Shown here piece after piece: positions 27,673 through 37,337 of a stretch of 64,000 nt of DNA; position 1 is the first letter of the stretch; every line of letters starts with the position of its first letter. Origin of the DNA: Cupriavidus metallidurans CH34 (GTDB lineage Bacteria; Pseudomonadota; Gammaproteobacteria; Burkholderiales; Burkholderiaceae); assembly GCF_000196015.1 (NCBI RefSeq), contig NC_007973.1:992001-1056000 (forward strand). The letters run 5' to 3'. The notes under the pieces were generated by a model. The model was given only the letters and a program-made list of their open reading frames with translations. It had not been told where the DNA came from and did no database searches. The position numbers were made by a program, and so were the translations under genes.

Positions 27673-28737
27673 ATGATCGACTGGATTACCTCGCAAGGTC
27701 ACGACATCTTCGGCATGTACTGGACGCCGCTGTGGATTCTTATCCGCGCGGTGCTCATCGTGGTGCCGGTGCTGCTGTGCGTGGCCTACCTGATTCTGTG
27801 GGAGCGCAAGCTGATCGGCTGGATGCACGTGCGTATCGGCCCGAACCGCGTGGGTCCGCTGGGCTTGCTGCAGCCGATCGCCGACGTGCTGAAGCTGCTG
27901 CTCAAGGAAGTCATGTTCCCGTCGCAGATCAACCGGGGCATGTACCTGGTGGCTCCGCTGATGGTGCTGATGCCCGCAGTCGCTGTCTGGGCGGTGATTC
28001 CGTTCCAGGCCGAAGTGGTGATGGCCGATATCAACGCTGGTCTGCTGTACGTGATGGCCATCAGCTCGGTGGGCGTCTATGGCGTGATTCTGGCTGGATG
28101 GGCCTCGAACTCGAAGTATGCGTTCATCGGTGCGATGCGTGCCGCGGCGCAGATGGTGTCGTACGAAATCGCCATGGGCTTCGCCCTGGTGACCGTGCTG
28201 ATGGTGTCGGGCAGCCTGAACCTGTCGCACATCGTGAACGCCCAGAACACCGGCTACTTCGCCAACATGGGCCTGAACCTGCTGTCGTGGAACTGGCTGC
28301 CGCTGCTGCCGATGTTCGGCGTGTACTTCATCTCGGGCGTGGCTGAAACCAACCGTCACCCGTTCGACGTGGTGGAAGGCGAATCGGAAATCGTGGCCGG
28401 CCACATGATCGAATATTCGGGCATGACGTTCGCGCTGTTCTTCCTGGCCGAGTACATCAACATGATCATCATCTCGACGATGACCTCGCTGATGTTCCTT
28501 GGTGGCTGGGCACCGCCGTTCTCGAGCGCGCTGACCAATGCGATCCCGGGCTTCTTCTGGCTGGTGATCAAGGTATTCCTGCTGCTGTCGGTTTTCATCT
28601 GGATTCGCGCTTCGTTCCCGCGTTACCGCTATGACCAGATCATGCGTCTGGGCTGGAAGATCTTCATTCCGCTGACCGTGGCTTGGCTGATCATTGTGGC
28701 GATCTGGATCAAGTCGCCGTGGAACATCTGGCACTAA
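27673..28737 (+). CDS. nuoH: NADH-quinone oxidoreductase subunit H
   Basis: This 354-residue membrane subunit with about eight to nine transmembrane helices forms the quinone access channel. The signatures [36 protein letters not shown] and [29 protein letters not shown] carry the conserved acidic and arginine residues on the cytoplasmic side. It lies 18 bp after nuoG and 71 bp before nuoI. Confidence 0.97.
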   Translation: MIDWITSQGHDIFGMYWTPLWILIRAVLIVVPVLLCVAYLILWERKLIGWMHVRIGPNRVGPLGLLQPIADVLKLLLKEVMFPSQINRGMYLVAPLMVLMPAVAVWAVIPFQAEVVMADINAGLLYVMAISSVGVYGVILAGWASNSKYAFIGAMRAAAQMVSYEIAMGFALVTVLMVSGSLNLSHIVNAQNTGYFANMGLNLLSWNWLPLLPMFGVYFISGVAETNRHPFDVVEGESEIVAGHMIEYSGMTFALFFLAEYINMIIISTMTSLMFLGGWAPPFSSALTNAIPGFFWLVIKVFLLLSVFIWIRASFPRYRYDQIMRLGWKIFIPLTVAWLIIVAIWIKSPWNIWH

Positions 28738-28808
28738 GAGGCCAGGCGATGGTGCGTCACTGCCAGAGGCAGGGCGCGCCGCGCGGAAATACTTAGGAAG
28801 CAATCGTC

Positions 28809-29300
28809 ATGCTGCTCGCCATCAAGGACTTCTTCAACAGCCTGCTCCTGAAGGAACTCTTCAAGGGTATGGCTTTGACCGGCCGCTATCTCTTCGCGCG
28901 CAAGATCACAGTCCAGTTCCCGGAAGAGAAGACGCCGATGTCGCCGCGTTTCCGCGGCCTGCACGCACTGCGCCGCTATCCCAATGGGGAAGAGCGTTGC
29001 ATCGCCTGCAAGCTGTGTGAAGCGGTGTGCCCGGCATTGGCTATCTCGATCGAATCGGACGTGCGTAACGACGGCACCCGCCGCACCACGCGCTACGACA
29101 TCGACCTGACCAAGTGCATTTTCTGCGGCTTCTGCGAAGAAGCTTGCCCGGTTGACGCGATCGTCGAGACGCACATTCTCGAGTATCACGGCGAAAAGCG
29201 CGGTGACCTGTACTTCACCAAGGACATGCTGCTGGCCGTTGGCGACCGCTACGAGCCGCAGATCGCCGCAGCCAAGGCTGCGGACGCGAAGTACCGTTAA
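28809..29300 (+). CDS. nuoI: NADH-quinone oxidoreductase subunit I
   Basis: This 163-residue 8Fe ferredoxin-type subunit carries clusters N6a and N6b. Two CxxCxxCxxxCP motifs are visible: [12 protein letters not shown] and [12 protein letters not shown]. The N-terminal helix [25 protein letters not shown] anchors it at the membrane arm. A 163-bp spacer with a GGGAGC/GCTCCC hairpin follows before nuoJ. Confidence 0.97.
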   Translation: MLLAIKDFFNSLLLKELFKGMALTGRYLFARKITVQFPEEKTPMSPRFRGLHALRRYPNGEERCIACKLCEAVCPALAISIESDVRNDGTRRTTRYDIDLTKCIFCGFCEEACPVDAIVETHILEYHGEKRGDLYFTKDMLLAVGDRYEPQIAAAKAADAKYR

Positions 29301-29463
29301 GCGTATCGACGCAGGGCGGGAGCAGGGCGCTTGAGGCGCCGGCTCCCGAAAGCGAAATTGAATCGGTCCCGCAAGGGGCCAACAGAAGGATGCCGCGAGC
29401 ACGCGTGGTCACCCCGAAAGGGGGGCTGTGTGCAAGCGGCCCAAAGAGGATCCGATAGGGACC

Positions 29464-30105
29464 ATGGAACTCACGACCACCATCTTCTATGTCTTTGCCT
29501 TGGTGCTGGTGCTGTCCGCACTGAAAGTCATCACGGCAAAGAACCCGGTGCATTCCGCACTGTTCCTCGTCCTGGCGTTCTTCACCGCCGCAGCGATCTG
29601 GATGATCCTGAAGGCGGAATTCCTCGCCATCCTGCTCCTGCTCGTGTACGTCGGCGCCGTGATGGTGCTGTTCCTGTTCGTCGTGATGATGATCGACATC
29701 GACATCGAGCATCTGCGGCGCGACTTCTGGACCTACGTGCCGATGGCCTCGATCATTGGCGCGCTGATCATCGCCGAAATGGCGATCGTGCTCGTGCGCA
29801 ACTTCATCGGCACGACCAACGCCGTGCTGCCCCCGGGCGCGCAGGATCCGAACTATTCGAATACCGCCGCGCTGGGCAAGCTGATCTACACCGACTACAT
29901 CTACGCGTTTGAAGTGGCCGGCATCATCCTGCTGGTGGCCATCATCGCCGCCGTTGCACTGACGCTGCGTCGCCGCAAGGACGTGAAGGCACAGGACGTT
30001 GGCGCCCAGCTGCGCGTGCGTCGCGACGAGCGCGTGCGTCTGGTGAAACTGCCGGCCGAGGGCCGGGCCGAAGCGGATGCCGCGGCAGCCGCCAACAAGA
30101 ACTAA
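29464..30105 (+). CDS. nuoJ: NADH-quinone oxidoreductase subunit J
   Basis: This 213-residue membrane subunit has five hydrophobic helices. The conserved [20 protein letters not shown] in helix 3 forms the pi-bulge that gates proton flow in structures of the family. The start at 29464 ([16 protein letters not shown]) is chosen over an upstream extension because it gives the family N-terminus. The C-terminal 45 residues are charged ([28 protein letters not shown]). nuoK starts 17 bp later. Confidence 0.95.
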   Translation: MELTTTIFYVFALVLVLSALKVITAKNPVHSALFLVLAFFTAAAIWMILKAEFLAILLLLVYVGAVMVLFLFVVMMIDIDIEHLRRDFWTYVPMASIIGALIIAEMAIVLVRNFIGTTNAVLPPGAQDPNYSNTAALGKLIYTDYIYAFEVAGIILLVAIIAAVALTLRRRKDVKAQDVGAQLRVRRDERVRLVKLPAEGRAEADAAAAANKN

Positions 30106-30122
30106 AGCCCGGAGAAACTGCT

Positions 30123-30428
30123 GTGCTCTCTCTCGCCCACTTCCTCGTCCTCGGTGCGATCCTGTTTGCGATCAGCATCGTTGGCATCTTCCTGAACCGC
30201 AAGAACGTGATCGTGCTGCTGATGGCGCTCGAACTGCTGCTGCTTGCGGTGAACATGAACTTCGTCGCCTTCTCGCACTACATGGGCGACCTGGCTGGTC
30301 AGGTTTTCGTTTTCTTCATCCTCACGGTGGCCGCCGCCGAGTCGGCAATTGGTCTGGCAATCCTGGTTGTGCTGTTCCGTAACCTGGACACGATCAACGT
30401 GGACGACATGGATACCCTCAAGGGCTGA
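30123..30428 (+). CDS. nuoK: NADH-quinone oxidoreductase subunit K
   Basis: This 101-residue protein has three membrane helices and the conserved glutamates in helices 2 and 3 ([18 protein letters not shown] and [19 protein letters not shown]) used in proton translocation. It starts with GTG at 30123, preceded by CGGAGAAACT. Length is standard. nuoL follows after 61 bp. Confidence 0.96.
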   Translation: MLSLAHFLVLGAILFAISIVGIFLNRKNVIVLLMALELLLLAVNMNFVAFSHYMGDLAGQVFVFFILTVAAAESAIGLAILVVLFRNLDTINVDDMDTLKG

Positions 30429-30489
30429 TTCATGACCGCATCCACATTGAACCAAGACTGCTCCCCGATCGCACACCAATAAGCGTCCT

Positions 30490-32568
30490 ATGGCAACCAC
30501 GCTCAACCCCAACCTGCTGCTGGCGATTCCGCTGGCGCCGCTCGCCGGCGCCGCGATAGCTGGTCTGTTCGGTACCAAGTTCTTCGGCACGTTTTCCTCG
30601 GAGTCGCGCGGCGGCCGGATCGTGGCGCATTCGGCAACGATTCTCGGCGTCGCCATCGCTTTCGTCCTGTCGGTGATGGTGCTGCTCGACGTGCTCAACG
30701 GCGCGGGCTACAACGCCACCGTGTACGAGTGGATGACGATCGGCAGCCTGAAGATGGAGGTCGGCTTCCTGGTCGACTCCCTGACCGCGATGATGATGGT
30801 GGTCGTGACCTTCGTCTCGCTGATGGTGCACATCTACACCGTCGGTTACATGGAAGGGGACCCCGGCTACAACCGATTCTTCGCCTACATCTCGCTCTTC
30901 ACCTTCTCGATGCTGATGCTGGTGATGAGCAACAACTTCCTGCAGCTGTTCTTCGGCTGGGAAGCGGTGGGCCTGGTGTCGTACCTGCTGATCGGTTTCT
31001 GGTACACCCGCCCGACGGCGATCTTCGCGAACCTGAAGGCGTTCCTGGTCAACCGTGTGGGTGACTTCGGCTTCATCCTCGGTATCGGCCTGCTGCTGGC
31101 ATACAGCGGCAGCATGAACTACACGGATGTCTTCGCTACCCGCGAGCAGCTGGCTACCGTGATCTTCCCGGGTACCGACTGGATGATGATCACCGTGGCC
31201 TGCATCTGCCTGTTCATCGGCGCGATGGGCAAGTCGGCGCAGTTCCCGCTGCACGTCTGGCTGCCTGACTCGATGGAAGGCCCGACCCCGATCTCGGCAC
31301 TGATTCACGCGGCAACCATGGTGACCGCCGGTATCTTCATGGTGGCGCGCATGTCGCCGCTGTTCGAACTGTCGGACACCGCGCTGTCGTTTGTACTGGT
31401 CATCGGCGCGATCACCGCGCTGTTCATGGGCTTCCTGGGCATCATCCAGAACGATATCAAGCGCGTGGTTGCTTACTCCACGCTGTCGCAGCTCGGTTAC
31501 ATGACCGTCGCGCTGGGCGCTTCGGCTTACTCGGTAGCCGTGTTCCACCTGATGACCCACGCGTTCTTCAAGGCACTGCTGTTCCTTGCCGCGGGCTCAG
31601 TGATCATCGGCATGCACCATGACCAGGACATCCGCAACATGGGCGGCCTGCGCAAGTACATGCCGATCACGTGGATCACGTCGTTGGTCGGTTCGCTGGC
31701 CCTGATCGGCACGCCGTTCTTCGCGGGCTTCTACTCGAAGGACTCGATCATCGAGGCGGTGGCCGAATCGCATATCGCTGGCTCGGGCTTCGCGTACTTC
31801 GCGGTGCTGGCCGGTGTGTTCGTGACCGCCTTCTATTCGTTCCGCATGTACTTCCTGGTGTTCCACGGTGAAGAGCGCTTCGGCAAGGCCGATGACCACC
31901 ATGGCAACCACCATGACGAGGAAGTCTCGCACGACCATCACCACGGCCTGGCTCCGGGCCAGAAGCCGCATGAGTCCCCGTGGGTCGTGACGCTGCCGCT
32001 GGTGCTGCTGGCCATCCCGTCGGTGATCGTTGGCGCCATCGCCATCGAGCCGATGCTGTTCGGCGAGTTCTTCAAGCATGGCGTGGCCTTCAAGGACGTG
32101 ATCTTCGTCGGCGAGAACCATCATGCGATGGAAGAGCTGAAGGAAGCGTTCCATGGCTGGGTGCCGATGGCGATTCACTCGCTGACGACGCCGGTGCTGT
32201 GGCTGGCTATCGCAGGCGTGGTGCTGTCGTGGTTCTTCTACATGAAGCGCCCGGACATCCCCGCGGCGATCAAGCAACGTTTCTCCGGTCTCTACAAGCT
32301 GCTGGACAACAAGTACTACATGGACGCGATCAACGAAGCGGTTTTCGCTCGCGGCGCGCGCCTGCTGGGTACCGGCCTGTGGAAGGGTGGTGACCAGAGC
32401 TTCATCGACGGCCTGTTCGTCAATGGTTCGGCCCGCGTGGTGGCGTCGTTTGCTGCGGCCAGCCGCTACCTGCAGTCCGGTTATATCTACCATTACGCTT
32501 TCGCGATGATCATCGGCATGTTGGTGCTCCTGACGCTGACGATCACTGGCGTGATAGGCACCAAGTGA
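30490..32568 (+). CDS. nuoL: NADH-quinone oxidoreductase subunit L (antiporter-like)
   Basis: This 692-residue antiporter-like subunit at the distal end of the membrane arm has about 16 transmembrane helices and a C-terminal lateral helix. Key charged residues are in FFGWEAVGLVSYLLIGFWYTRPTA (Glu of helix 5) and MGKSAQFPLHVWLPDSMEGPTPISALIHAATMVTAG (Lys of helix 7). A histidine-rich cytoplasmic or periplasmic loop at about residues 469-496 has 10 or more His. It starts 61 bp after nuoK and ends 28 bp before nuoM. Confidence 0.97.
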   Translation: MATTLNPNLLLAIPLAPLAGAAIAGLFGTKFFGTFSSESRGGRIVAHSATILGVAIAFVLSVMVLLDVLNGAGYNATVYEWMTIGSLKMEVGFLVDSLTAMMMVVVTFVSLMVHIYTVGYMEGDPGYNRFFAYISLFTFSMLMLVMSNNFLQLFFGWEAVGLVSYLLIGFWYTRPTAIFANLKAFLVNRVGDFGFILGIGLLLAYSGSMNYTDVFATREQLATVIFPGTDWMMITVACICLFIGAMGKSAQFPLHVWLPDSMEGPTPISALIHAATMVTAGIFMVARMSPLFELSDTALSFVLVIGAITALFMGFLGIIQNDIKRVVAYSTLSQLGYMTVALGASAYSVAVFHLMTHAFFKALLFLAAGSVIIGMHHDQDIRNMGGLRKYMPITWITSLVGSLALIGTPFFAGFYSKDSIIEAVAESHIAGSGFAYFAVLAGVFVTAFYSFRMYFLVFHGEERFGKADDHHGNHHDEEVSHDHHHGLAPGQKPHESPWVVTLPLVLLAIPSVIVGAIAIEPMLFGEFFKHGVAFKDVIFVGENHHAMEELKEAFHGWVPMAIHSLTTPVLWLAIAGVVLSWFFYMKRPDIPAAIKQRFSGLYKLLDNKYYMDAINEAVFARGARLLGTGLWKGGDQSFIDGLFVNGSARVVASFAAASRYLQSGYIYHYAFAMIIGMLVLLTLTITGVIGTK

Positions 32569-32596
32569 TAGGCACCAAAGCAAGGAAAACATAGAA

Positions 32597-34063
32597 ATGG
32601 TTCTGTCTTTCGCAATCTGGCTGCCTATCTTCTTCGGGCTGGTGGTATTGATGTTCGGCTCCGACCGAAGCAAATGCTTCGTGCGCTGGATGGCGCTGTT
32701 CGGTGCTATCGTCAGCTTTGCCGTCACGCTGCCGCTGATCTTCCACTTCGACACCGCTTCCGCTGCGATGCAGTTCGTCGAGCAGGCGACGTGGATCGAA
32801 CGCTTCAACATCCAGTACCACCTGGGTGTGGATGGCATCTCGATGTGGTTCGTGGTGCTGACCGCATTCATCACCGTGATCGTCGTGATCTCGGCCTGGG
32901 AAGTGATCACCGAACGCGTGGCCGAGTACATGGCCTCGTTCCTGATCCTGTCAGGCTTGATGGTCGGTGTCTTCTCGTCGCTGGACGGCCTGCTGTTCTA
33001 CGTGTTCTTCGAAGCCACGCTGATCCCGATGTACATCATCATCGGTGTCTGGGGCGGCCCGAACCGCGTGTATGCGGCGTTCAAGTTCTTCCTCTACACG
33101 CTGCTCGGCTCGCTGCTGACCCTGGTCGCGCTGCTGTACCTGTACAACAAGACGGGCTCGTTCGACATCCTCACCTGGCATCAGGCCAAGTTGACGATGA
33201 ACGAGCAGATCGCGATCTTCCTCGCGTTCTTCATGGCCTTCGCGGTGAAGGTGCCGATGTGGCCGGTGCACACCTGGCTGCCGGACGCCCACGTGGAAGC
33301 GCCGACCGGCGGTTCCGTGGTGCTGGCGGCGATCATGCTGAAGCTGGGCGCCTACGGTTTCCTGCGGTTCTCGCTGCCGATCGCCCCGGACGCCAGCCAC
33401 TACCTGGCCCCGTTCATCATCACGATCTCGCTGATCGCCGTGATCTACATCGGCCTCGTGGCACTGGTCCAGGCCGACATGAAGAAGCTGGTGGCGTACT
33501 CGTCGATCGCTCACATGGGTTTCGTGACGCTCGGTTTCTTCATCTTCAATGAAATCGGCATCGAGGGCGGCATCATCCAGATGATCTCGCATGGTTTCGT
33601 GTCGGGCGCGATGTTCCTGTGTATCGGTGTGCTCTATGACCGCGTGCACTCGCGCCAGATCGCCGACTACGGCGGTGTGGTGAACGTGATGCCGAAGTTC
33701 GCGGCGCTGTCGGTGTTCTTCGCGATGGCCAACTGTGGCCTGCCGGCTACCTCGGGTTTCGTGGGCGAGTTCATGGTGATCCTGGGTGCTGTCAAGTTCA
33801 ACTTCTGGATTGGCCTGCTGGCCGCCACGGCCCTGATCTTCGGCGCGGCTTACTCGCTGTGGATGGTCAAGCGCGTGATCTTCGGCGATATCGTGCACGA
33901 GCACGTGCGTGAACTGGTGGACCTGAACAAGCGTGAATTCTTCATGCTCGGTCTGCTGGCGATCATGACGCTGTACATGGGTCTGTACCCGAAACCCTTC
34001 ACCGACGTGATGCACGCATCGGTGGTGAACCTGCTGTCCCACGTGGCACAGTCCAAGCTGTAA
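32597..34063 (+). CDS. nuoM: NADH-quinone oxidoreductase subunit M (antiporter-like)
   Basis: This 488-residue antiporter-like subunit has about 14 transmembrane helices. FYVFFEATLIPMYIIIGVWGGPNRVYAAFKFFLYTLLGSL and AFAVKVPMWPVHTWLPDAHVEAPTGGSVVLAAIMLKLGAYGF are the proton channel signatures. It sits between NuoL and NuoN in the membrane arm. The gene order LMN matches the usual operon, with a 19-bp gap to nuoN. Confidence 0.97.
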   Translation: MVLSFAIWLPIFFGLVVLMFGSDRSKCFVRWMALFGAIVSFAVTLPLIFHFDTASAAMQFVEQATWIERFNIQYHLGVDGISMWFVVLTAFITVIVVISAWEVITERVAEYMASFLILSGLMVGVFSSLDGLLFYVFFEATLIPMYIIIGVWGGPNRVYAAFKFFLYTLLGSLLTLVALLYLYNKTGSFDILTWHQAKLTMNEQIAIFLAFFMAFAVKVPMWPVHTWLPDAHVEAPTGGSVVLAAIMLKLGAYGFLRFSLPIAPDASHYLAPFIITISLIAVIYIGLVALVQADMKKLVAYSSIAHMGFVTLGFFIFNEIGIEGGIIQMISHGFVSGAMFLCIGVLYDRVHSRQIADYGGVVNVMPKFAALSVFFAMANCGLPATSGFVGEFMVILGAVKFNFWIGLLAATALIFGAAYSLWMVKRVIFGDIVHEHVRELVDLNKREFFMLGLLAIMTLYMGLYPKPFTDVMHASVVNLLSHVAQSKL

Positions 34064-34082
34064 GCGGGGGAGAGAAATCAAC

Positions 34083-35558
34083 ATGCAATCGTCCTCTAGC
34101 CTGGCCCCGGTGGCGCCAATCATTTTCCTGGCGATCGCCATTGCGGCGATCAACTGGATCGACCTAGCCCGCGGCAAGAACCGCACCAGCGTGGCGTACC
34201 CGCTGTCGCTGCTGACTACACTGGTGCTGACCGCTTGGTTCGGCATCGACGCGGCAGGCGGCGAAACGCACTACGCGTTCGCCAACCTGGTCGTGATCGA
34301 CCCGATGGCGAACGTGCTGGCTGCGTTCTGCTCGCTGGGTATGCTGCTGACGCTGATCTACACGCGTAGCTATCTGGCCGAACGGGACATGTTCGCAGGC
34401 GAGTTCTACATGCTCGCGCTGTTCACGCTCGGCGGTCAGATCGTGATGATCACCGGCAACAACTTCCTGACGCTGTACCTGGGTCTGGAGCTGCTGTCTC
34501 TGTCGTCGTATGCGCTGGTTGCCCTGCGCCGCGACTCGCGCGTGACGTCCGAATCGGCGATCAAGTACTTTGTACTGGGCGCGCTCGCATCGGGCTTCCT
34601 GCTCTACGGCATGTCGATGATGTACGGGGCCACCGGTTCGCTGAACCTGGGTGAAGTGTTCCGCGTGGTCGAGTCGGGCCGCGTCAACACGACGATGCTG
34701 GCCTTCGGCGTGGTGTTTATCGTGGCCGGTGTGGCCTTCAAGCTGGGTGCCGCACCGTTCCATATGTGGATCCCGGACATCTACCAGGGTTCGCCGACCG
34801 CTGTGACGCTGCTGATCGCTGCTGGTCCGAAGGTTGCCGCATTCGCGCTGATCATCCGCCTGCTGGTGGAGGGCCTGCTGCCGCTGGCGACCGACTGGCA
34901 GGTCATGCTGGTGATCCTGTCGATTGCTTCGCTGGTCATCGGTAACCTGACGGCTATCGTTCAGACAAACCTGAAGCGGATGCTGGCGTACTCGACGATC
35001 TCCCACATGGGCTTCGTGCTGCTGGGCATGCTTTCGGGCGTGGTGGCCAACAAGGCCGACGGCGCAGTGAACGCCTACAGCTCGTCGATGTTCTACTCGA
35101 TCACGTACATGCTGACCACGCTGGGCACGTTCGGCCTGATCCTGGTTCGCACGCGCAAGGGCTTCGAGGCAGAAACGCTCGACGATCTGAAGGGCATGTC
35201 GCGCCGTCATCCGTGGTTCGCGTTCCTGATGCTGGTGATGATGTTCTCGATGGCCGGCATTCCGCCGACCGTTGGCTTCTATGCCAAGCTGTCGGTGCTG
35301 CAGGCGGTCGTGTCGGCAGGTATGAGCTGGCTGGCCGTGCTGGCAGTGGTGTTCTCGCTGATCGGCGCGTTCTACTACCTGCGCATTGTGAAGCTGATGT
35401 ACTTCGATGCACCGGTTGGCGAAGAGCCGCTGGAAGCTTCGACTGGCCTGCGTTCGGTGCTGAGCCTGAACGGCTTGGCCGTGATCCTGCTGGGTCTGTT
35501 CCCGGCTGGCCTGATGGACCTGTGCTTCCAGGCCATCCGTGCTACGCTGGCGTCCTGA
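34083..35558 (+). CDS. nuoN: NADH-quinone oxidoreductase subunit N (antiporter-like)
   Basis: This 491-residue antiporter-like membrane subunit has about 14 helices. NNFLTLYLGLELLSLSSYALVALRRDS and FKLGAAPFHMWIPDIYQGSPTAVTLLIAAGPKVAAFALIIR contain the conserved Glu and Lys. It completes the 14-subunit complex I cluster (nuoA to nuoN, 20547-35558). The next gene starts 21 bp later, so transcription may continue into the DUF2818 gene. Confidence 0.97.
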   Translation: MQSSSSLAPVAPIIFLAIAIAAINWIDLARGKNRTSVAYPLSLLTTLVLTAWFGIDAAGGETHYAFANLVVIDPMANVLAAFCSLGMLLTLIYTRSYLAERDMFAGEFYMLALFTLGGQIVMITGNNFLTLYLGLELLSLSSYALVALRRDSRVTSESAIKYFVLGALASGFLLYGMSMMYGATGSLNLGEVFRVVESGRVNTTMLAFGVVFIVAGVAFKLGAAPFHMWIPDIYQGSPTAVTLLIAAGPKVAAFALIIRLLVEGLLPLATDWQVMLVILSIASLVIGNLTAIVQTNLKRMLAYSTISHMGFVLLGMLSGVVANKADGAVNAYSSSMFYSITYMLTTLGTFGLILVRTRKGFEAETLDDLKGMSRRHPWFAFLMLVMMFSMAGIPPTVGFYAKLSVLQAVVSAGMSWLAVLAVVFSLIGAFYYLRIVKLMYFDAPVGEEPLEASTGLRSVLSLNGLAVILLGLFPAGLMDLCFQAIRATLAS

Positions 35559-35579
35559 TTTTTCAGGCAAGGTGACGCA

Positions 35580-35888
35580 ATGAGTTCCTCGGCAGGTGGT
35601 TGGTTTGTCATCCTTTTGGCACTGGTGTGTGCCAACCTGCCGTTCGTCAACCAGCGCCTGTTCGCCGCGGTGGGCCTGAAGTGGGCCCGCAAGCCGTTGT
35701 GGCTGCGCCTGGTGGAACTATTCATGTGGTACGTGGTGGCTGGCCTTGCCGGCTTCGCAGTGGAAGCGAGCCTCGGCAACGCCTTCCCGCAAGGCTGGCA
35801 GTTCTACGCCATCACCGCCTGCATGATGCTGGTGTTTGCCTTCCCCGGCTTCACCTGGCAATACCTGGTCAAACATCGCACGGCCTGA
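35580..35888 (+). CDS. DUF2818 family small membrane protein
   Basis: This 102-residue protein has three hydrophobic segments, at about residues 5-25, 44-62 and 72-92, with the conserved NLPFVNQRLFA between the first two. DUF2818 proteins are commonly found immediately downstream of nuoN in betaproteobacteria. That position suggests a complex I accessory or assembly role, but no function is established. It lies 21 bp after nuoN and 48 bp before the NUDIX gene, probably in the same transcript. Confidence 0.8.
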   Translation: MSSSAGGWFVILLALVCANLPFVNQRLFAAVGLKWARKPLWLRLVELFMWYVVAGLAGFAVEASLGNAFPQGWQFYAITACMMLVFAFPGFTWQYLVKHRTA

Positions 35889-35936
35889 TTGCGGCCAGAC
35901 CCTCGCGCCGGGGCCCGTGCCACACCCGGAGCGTTC

Positions 35937-36572
35937 ATGATCGACAAGACCCCAGCCGTATCGTCCGAAGAGCGTGACGATCACCTCAGGGAAACTTCCG
36001 TCGCTTCCGCGACCATCCATCGCGGCAAATTCCTCACCCTCAAGCAAGACATCGTGCGCCTGCCCAATGGCAAGCAAGCCGGGCGCGAGTACGTGCTGCA
36101 TCCGGGCGCAGTCATGATGATCCCGCTGTTCGACGACGGCACGGTGCTGATGGAGCGCCAGTTCCGCTACCCGATCGGTGAAGTGATGCTCGAATTTCCG
36201 GCGGGCAAGCTCGATCCGCAAGAGGGCGCGCAACGCTGTGGCGAGCGCGAGTTGCTCGAGGAAACCGGCTACACCGCGCGTCGCTGGGATTACCTGACGC
36301 GGATCCACCCGGTGATTTCCTACTCGACCGAGTTTATCGATCTGTTCCTGGCGCGTGATCTGACCGCCGGCGAGGCGGAACTCGACGATGGCGAGTTCCT
36401 GGAAACCTTTATCACGCCGGTGGGCCAGGTGATCGATTGGGTACGTCAGGGCCGCATTACTGACGTCAAGACGATCATCGGCGCGCTCTGGCTGGAGAAG
36501 ATCGTCTCTGGCACCTGGCAGCCGGGCGAGCAAAGCGAGCCTCCGTTTCCTGACAATCGCAGCATCGGCTGA
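35937..36572 (+). CDS. NUDIX hydrolase, ADP-ribose pyrophosphatase-like
   Basis: This 211-residue protein has a complete Nudix box starting at Gly90: G-x5-E96-x7-R104-E-L-L-E-E-T-G111-Y. The upstream VLHPGAVMMIPLFDDGTVLMERQFRYPIGEVMLEFPAGKL matches the ADP-ribose/ADP-sugar pyrophosphatase (NudF-like) group, which cleaves ADP-ribose to AMP and ribose 5-phosphate. The start at 35937 is preferred to an upstream extension at 35889, which has no family match. It follows nuo and DUF2818, which would link NADH metabolism with NAD breakdown products. Confidence 0.88.
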   Translation: MIDKTPAVSSEERDDHLRETSVASATIHRGKFLTLKQDIVRLPNGKQAGREYVLHPGAVMMIPLFDDGTVLMERQFRYPIGEVMLEFPAGKLDPQEGAQRCGERELLEETGYTARRWDYLTRIHPVISYSTEFIDLFLARDLTAGEAELDDGEFLETFITPVGQVIDWVRQGRITDVKTIIGALWLEKIVSGTWQPGEQSEPPFPDNRSIG

Positions 36573-36727
36573 AACGGCGCATAACTGCTAAGCTACTGCG
36601 CCGCCTTGCAGGCTTGAGTCTGCCTCAGCGCCAGTCTCCGCATGGGGTTTTCCCTTGCTCCGGCGTAATTGTGTTTAGGACGCATCCTGCCAGGCAAAAA
36701 CGGTCAGCGAAAAAATTAGCACGACCG

Positions 36728-36756
36728 TTCACAAAATTTCGATTCACGGCTAATAT
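36728..36756 (+). promoter_or_regulatory. Sigma-70 promoter of the DUF1178 gene
   Basis: TTCACA (36728-36733), 17 bp, then TAATAT (36751-36756), with the ATG 22 bp after the -10 box. An AACGGTC/GACCGTT dyad (around 36699-36729) overlaps the -35 region and could be an operator. Confidence 0.5.
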
Positions 36757-36778
36757 TGCCCGACGGGCTGGAAAGATC

Positions 36779-37246
36779 ATGAAGGTGCTCGACCTGCGCT
36801 GTGCGCAAGACCATCGTTTCGAGGGTTGGTTTGCCTCGGAGGAAGATGCGCAATCGCAGATTTCGCGTGACCTCGTCCAATGCCCGGTCTGTGGTGACCA
36901 TGCCGTCTCCCGCCTGCCCAGCGCGCCGCGCCTGAATCTTTCGGGTGCCACCGCCAAGCCGGCGCAGACGCAGGTCCGGAACGCCGAGGAAGGCAAGGCC
37001 GACGCGCAGCAGATGATGCAAGCGCTGCAGGCCCGCTATCTGAAGGCAGTCCGGCAGGTACTGGCGCAGACCGAGGACGTGGGAGAACGTTTCGCCGAGG
37101 AAGCGCGGCGCATGCACTACGAGGAAGCGCCGGAGCGCGGTATCCGCGGTTCGGCAACGCCGGAAGACGTGCAGGCGCTGGCCGACGAAGGCATCGAGAC
37201 CTTTCCGCTCATCGTGCCGGATGCGCTGAAGCAGACGGCCCACTGA
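36779..37246 (+). CDS. DUF1178 family protein with N-terminal zinc-ribbon-like motif
   Basis: This 155-residue protein starts MKVLDLRCAQDHRFEGWFAS and has a CPVCG motif at about residues 40-44. The first Cys/His pair and CPVCG could form a zinc site. The C-terminal half is helical and ends DEGIETFPLIVPDALKQTAH, a conserved tail in the family. DUF1178 has no known function. The start at 36779 is chosen because of a GGAAAG ribosome binding site and the promoter upstream. Confidence 0.82.
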   Translation: MKVLDLRCAQDHRFEGWFASEEDAQSQISRDLVQCPVCGDHAVSRLPSAPRLNLSGATAKPAQTQVRNAEEGKADAQQMMQALQARYLKAVRQVLAQTEDVGERFAEEARRMHYEEAPERGIRGSATPEDVQALADEGIETFPLIVPDALKQTAH

Positions 37247-37337
37247 ACAAGCATCCTGTGCCCGGTTTACCTCGCGCAGTGATGCGCGAGGTAAAACAAA
37301 CGGCCGGCGCCCGCCGGCACCACCAATGGAGACGGGC

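Noticed and set aside
25198..28803. A very long open frame (about 1200 codons) on the minus strand opposite nuoG and nuoH.
   Set aside because: It is an antisense shadow of high-GC coding sequence: His/Arg/Gln-rich with no family features, while the plus strand encodes conserved complex I subunits. Similar long antisense frames opposite ilvB, pnp, cyoB and ureC were rejected for the same reason.
28738..28808. A small ORF in the 71-bp gap between nuoH and nuoI.
   Set aside because: No start with a ribosome binding site and no conserved product. It is just a spacer.
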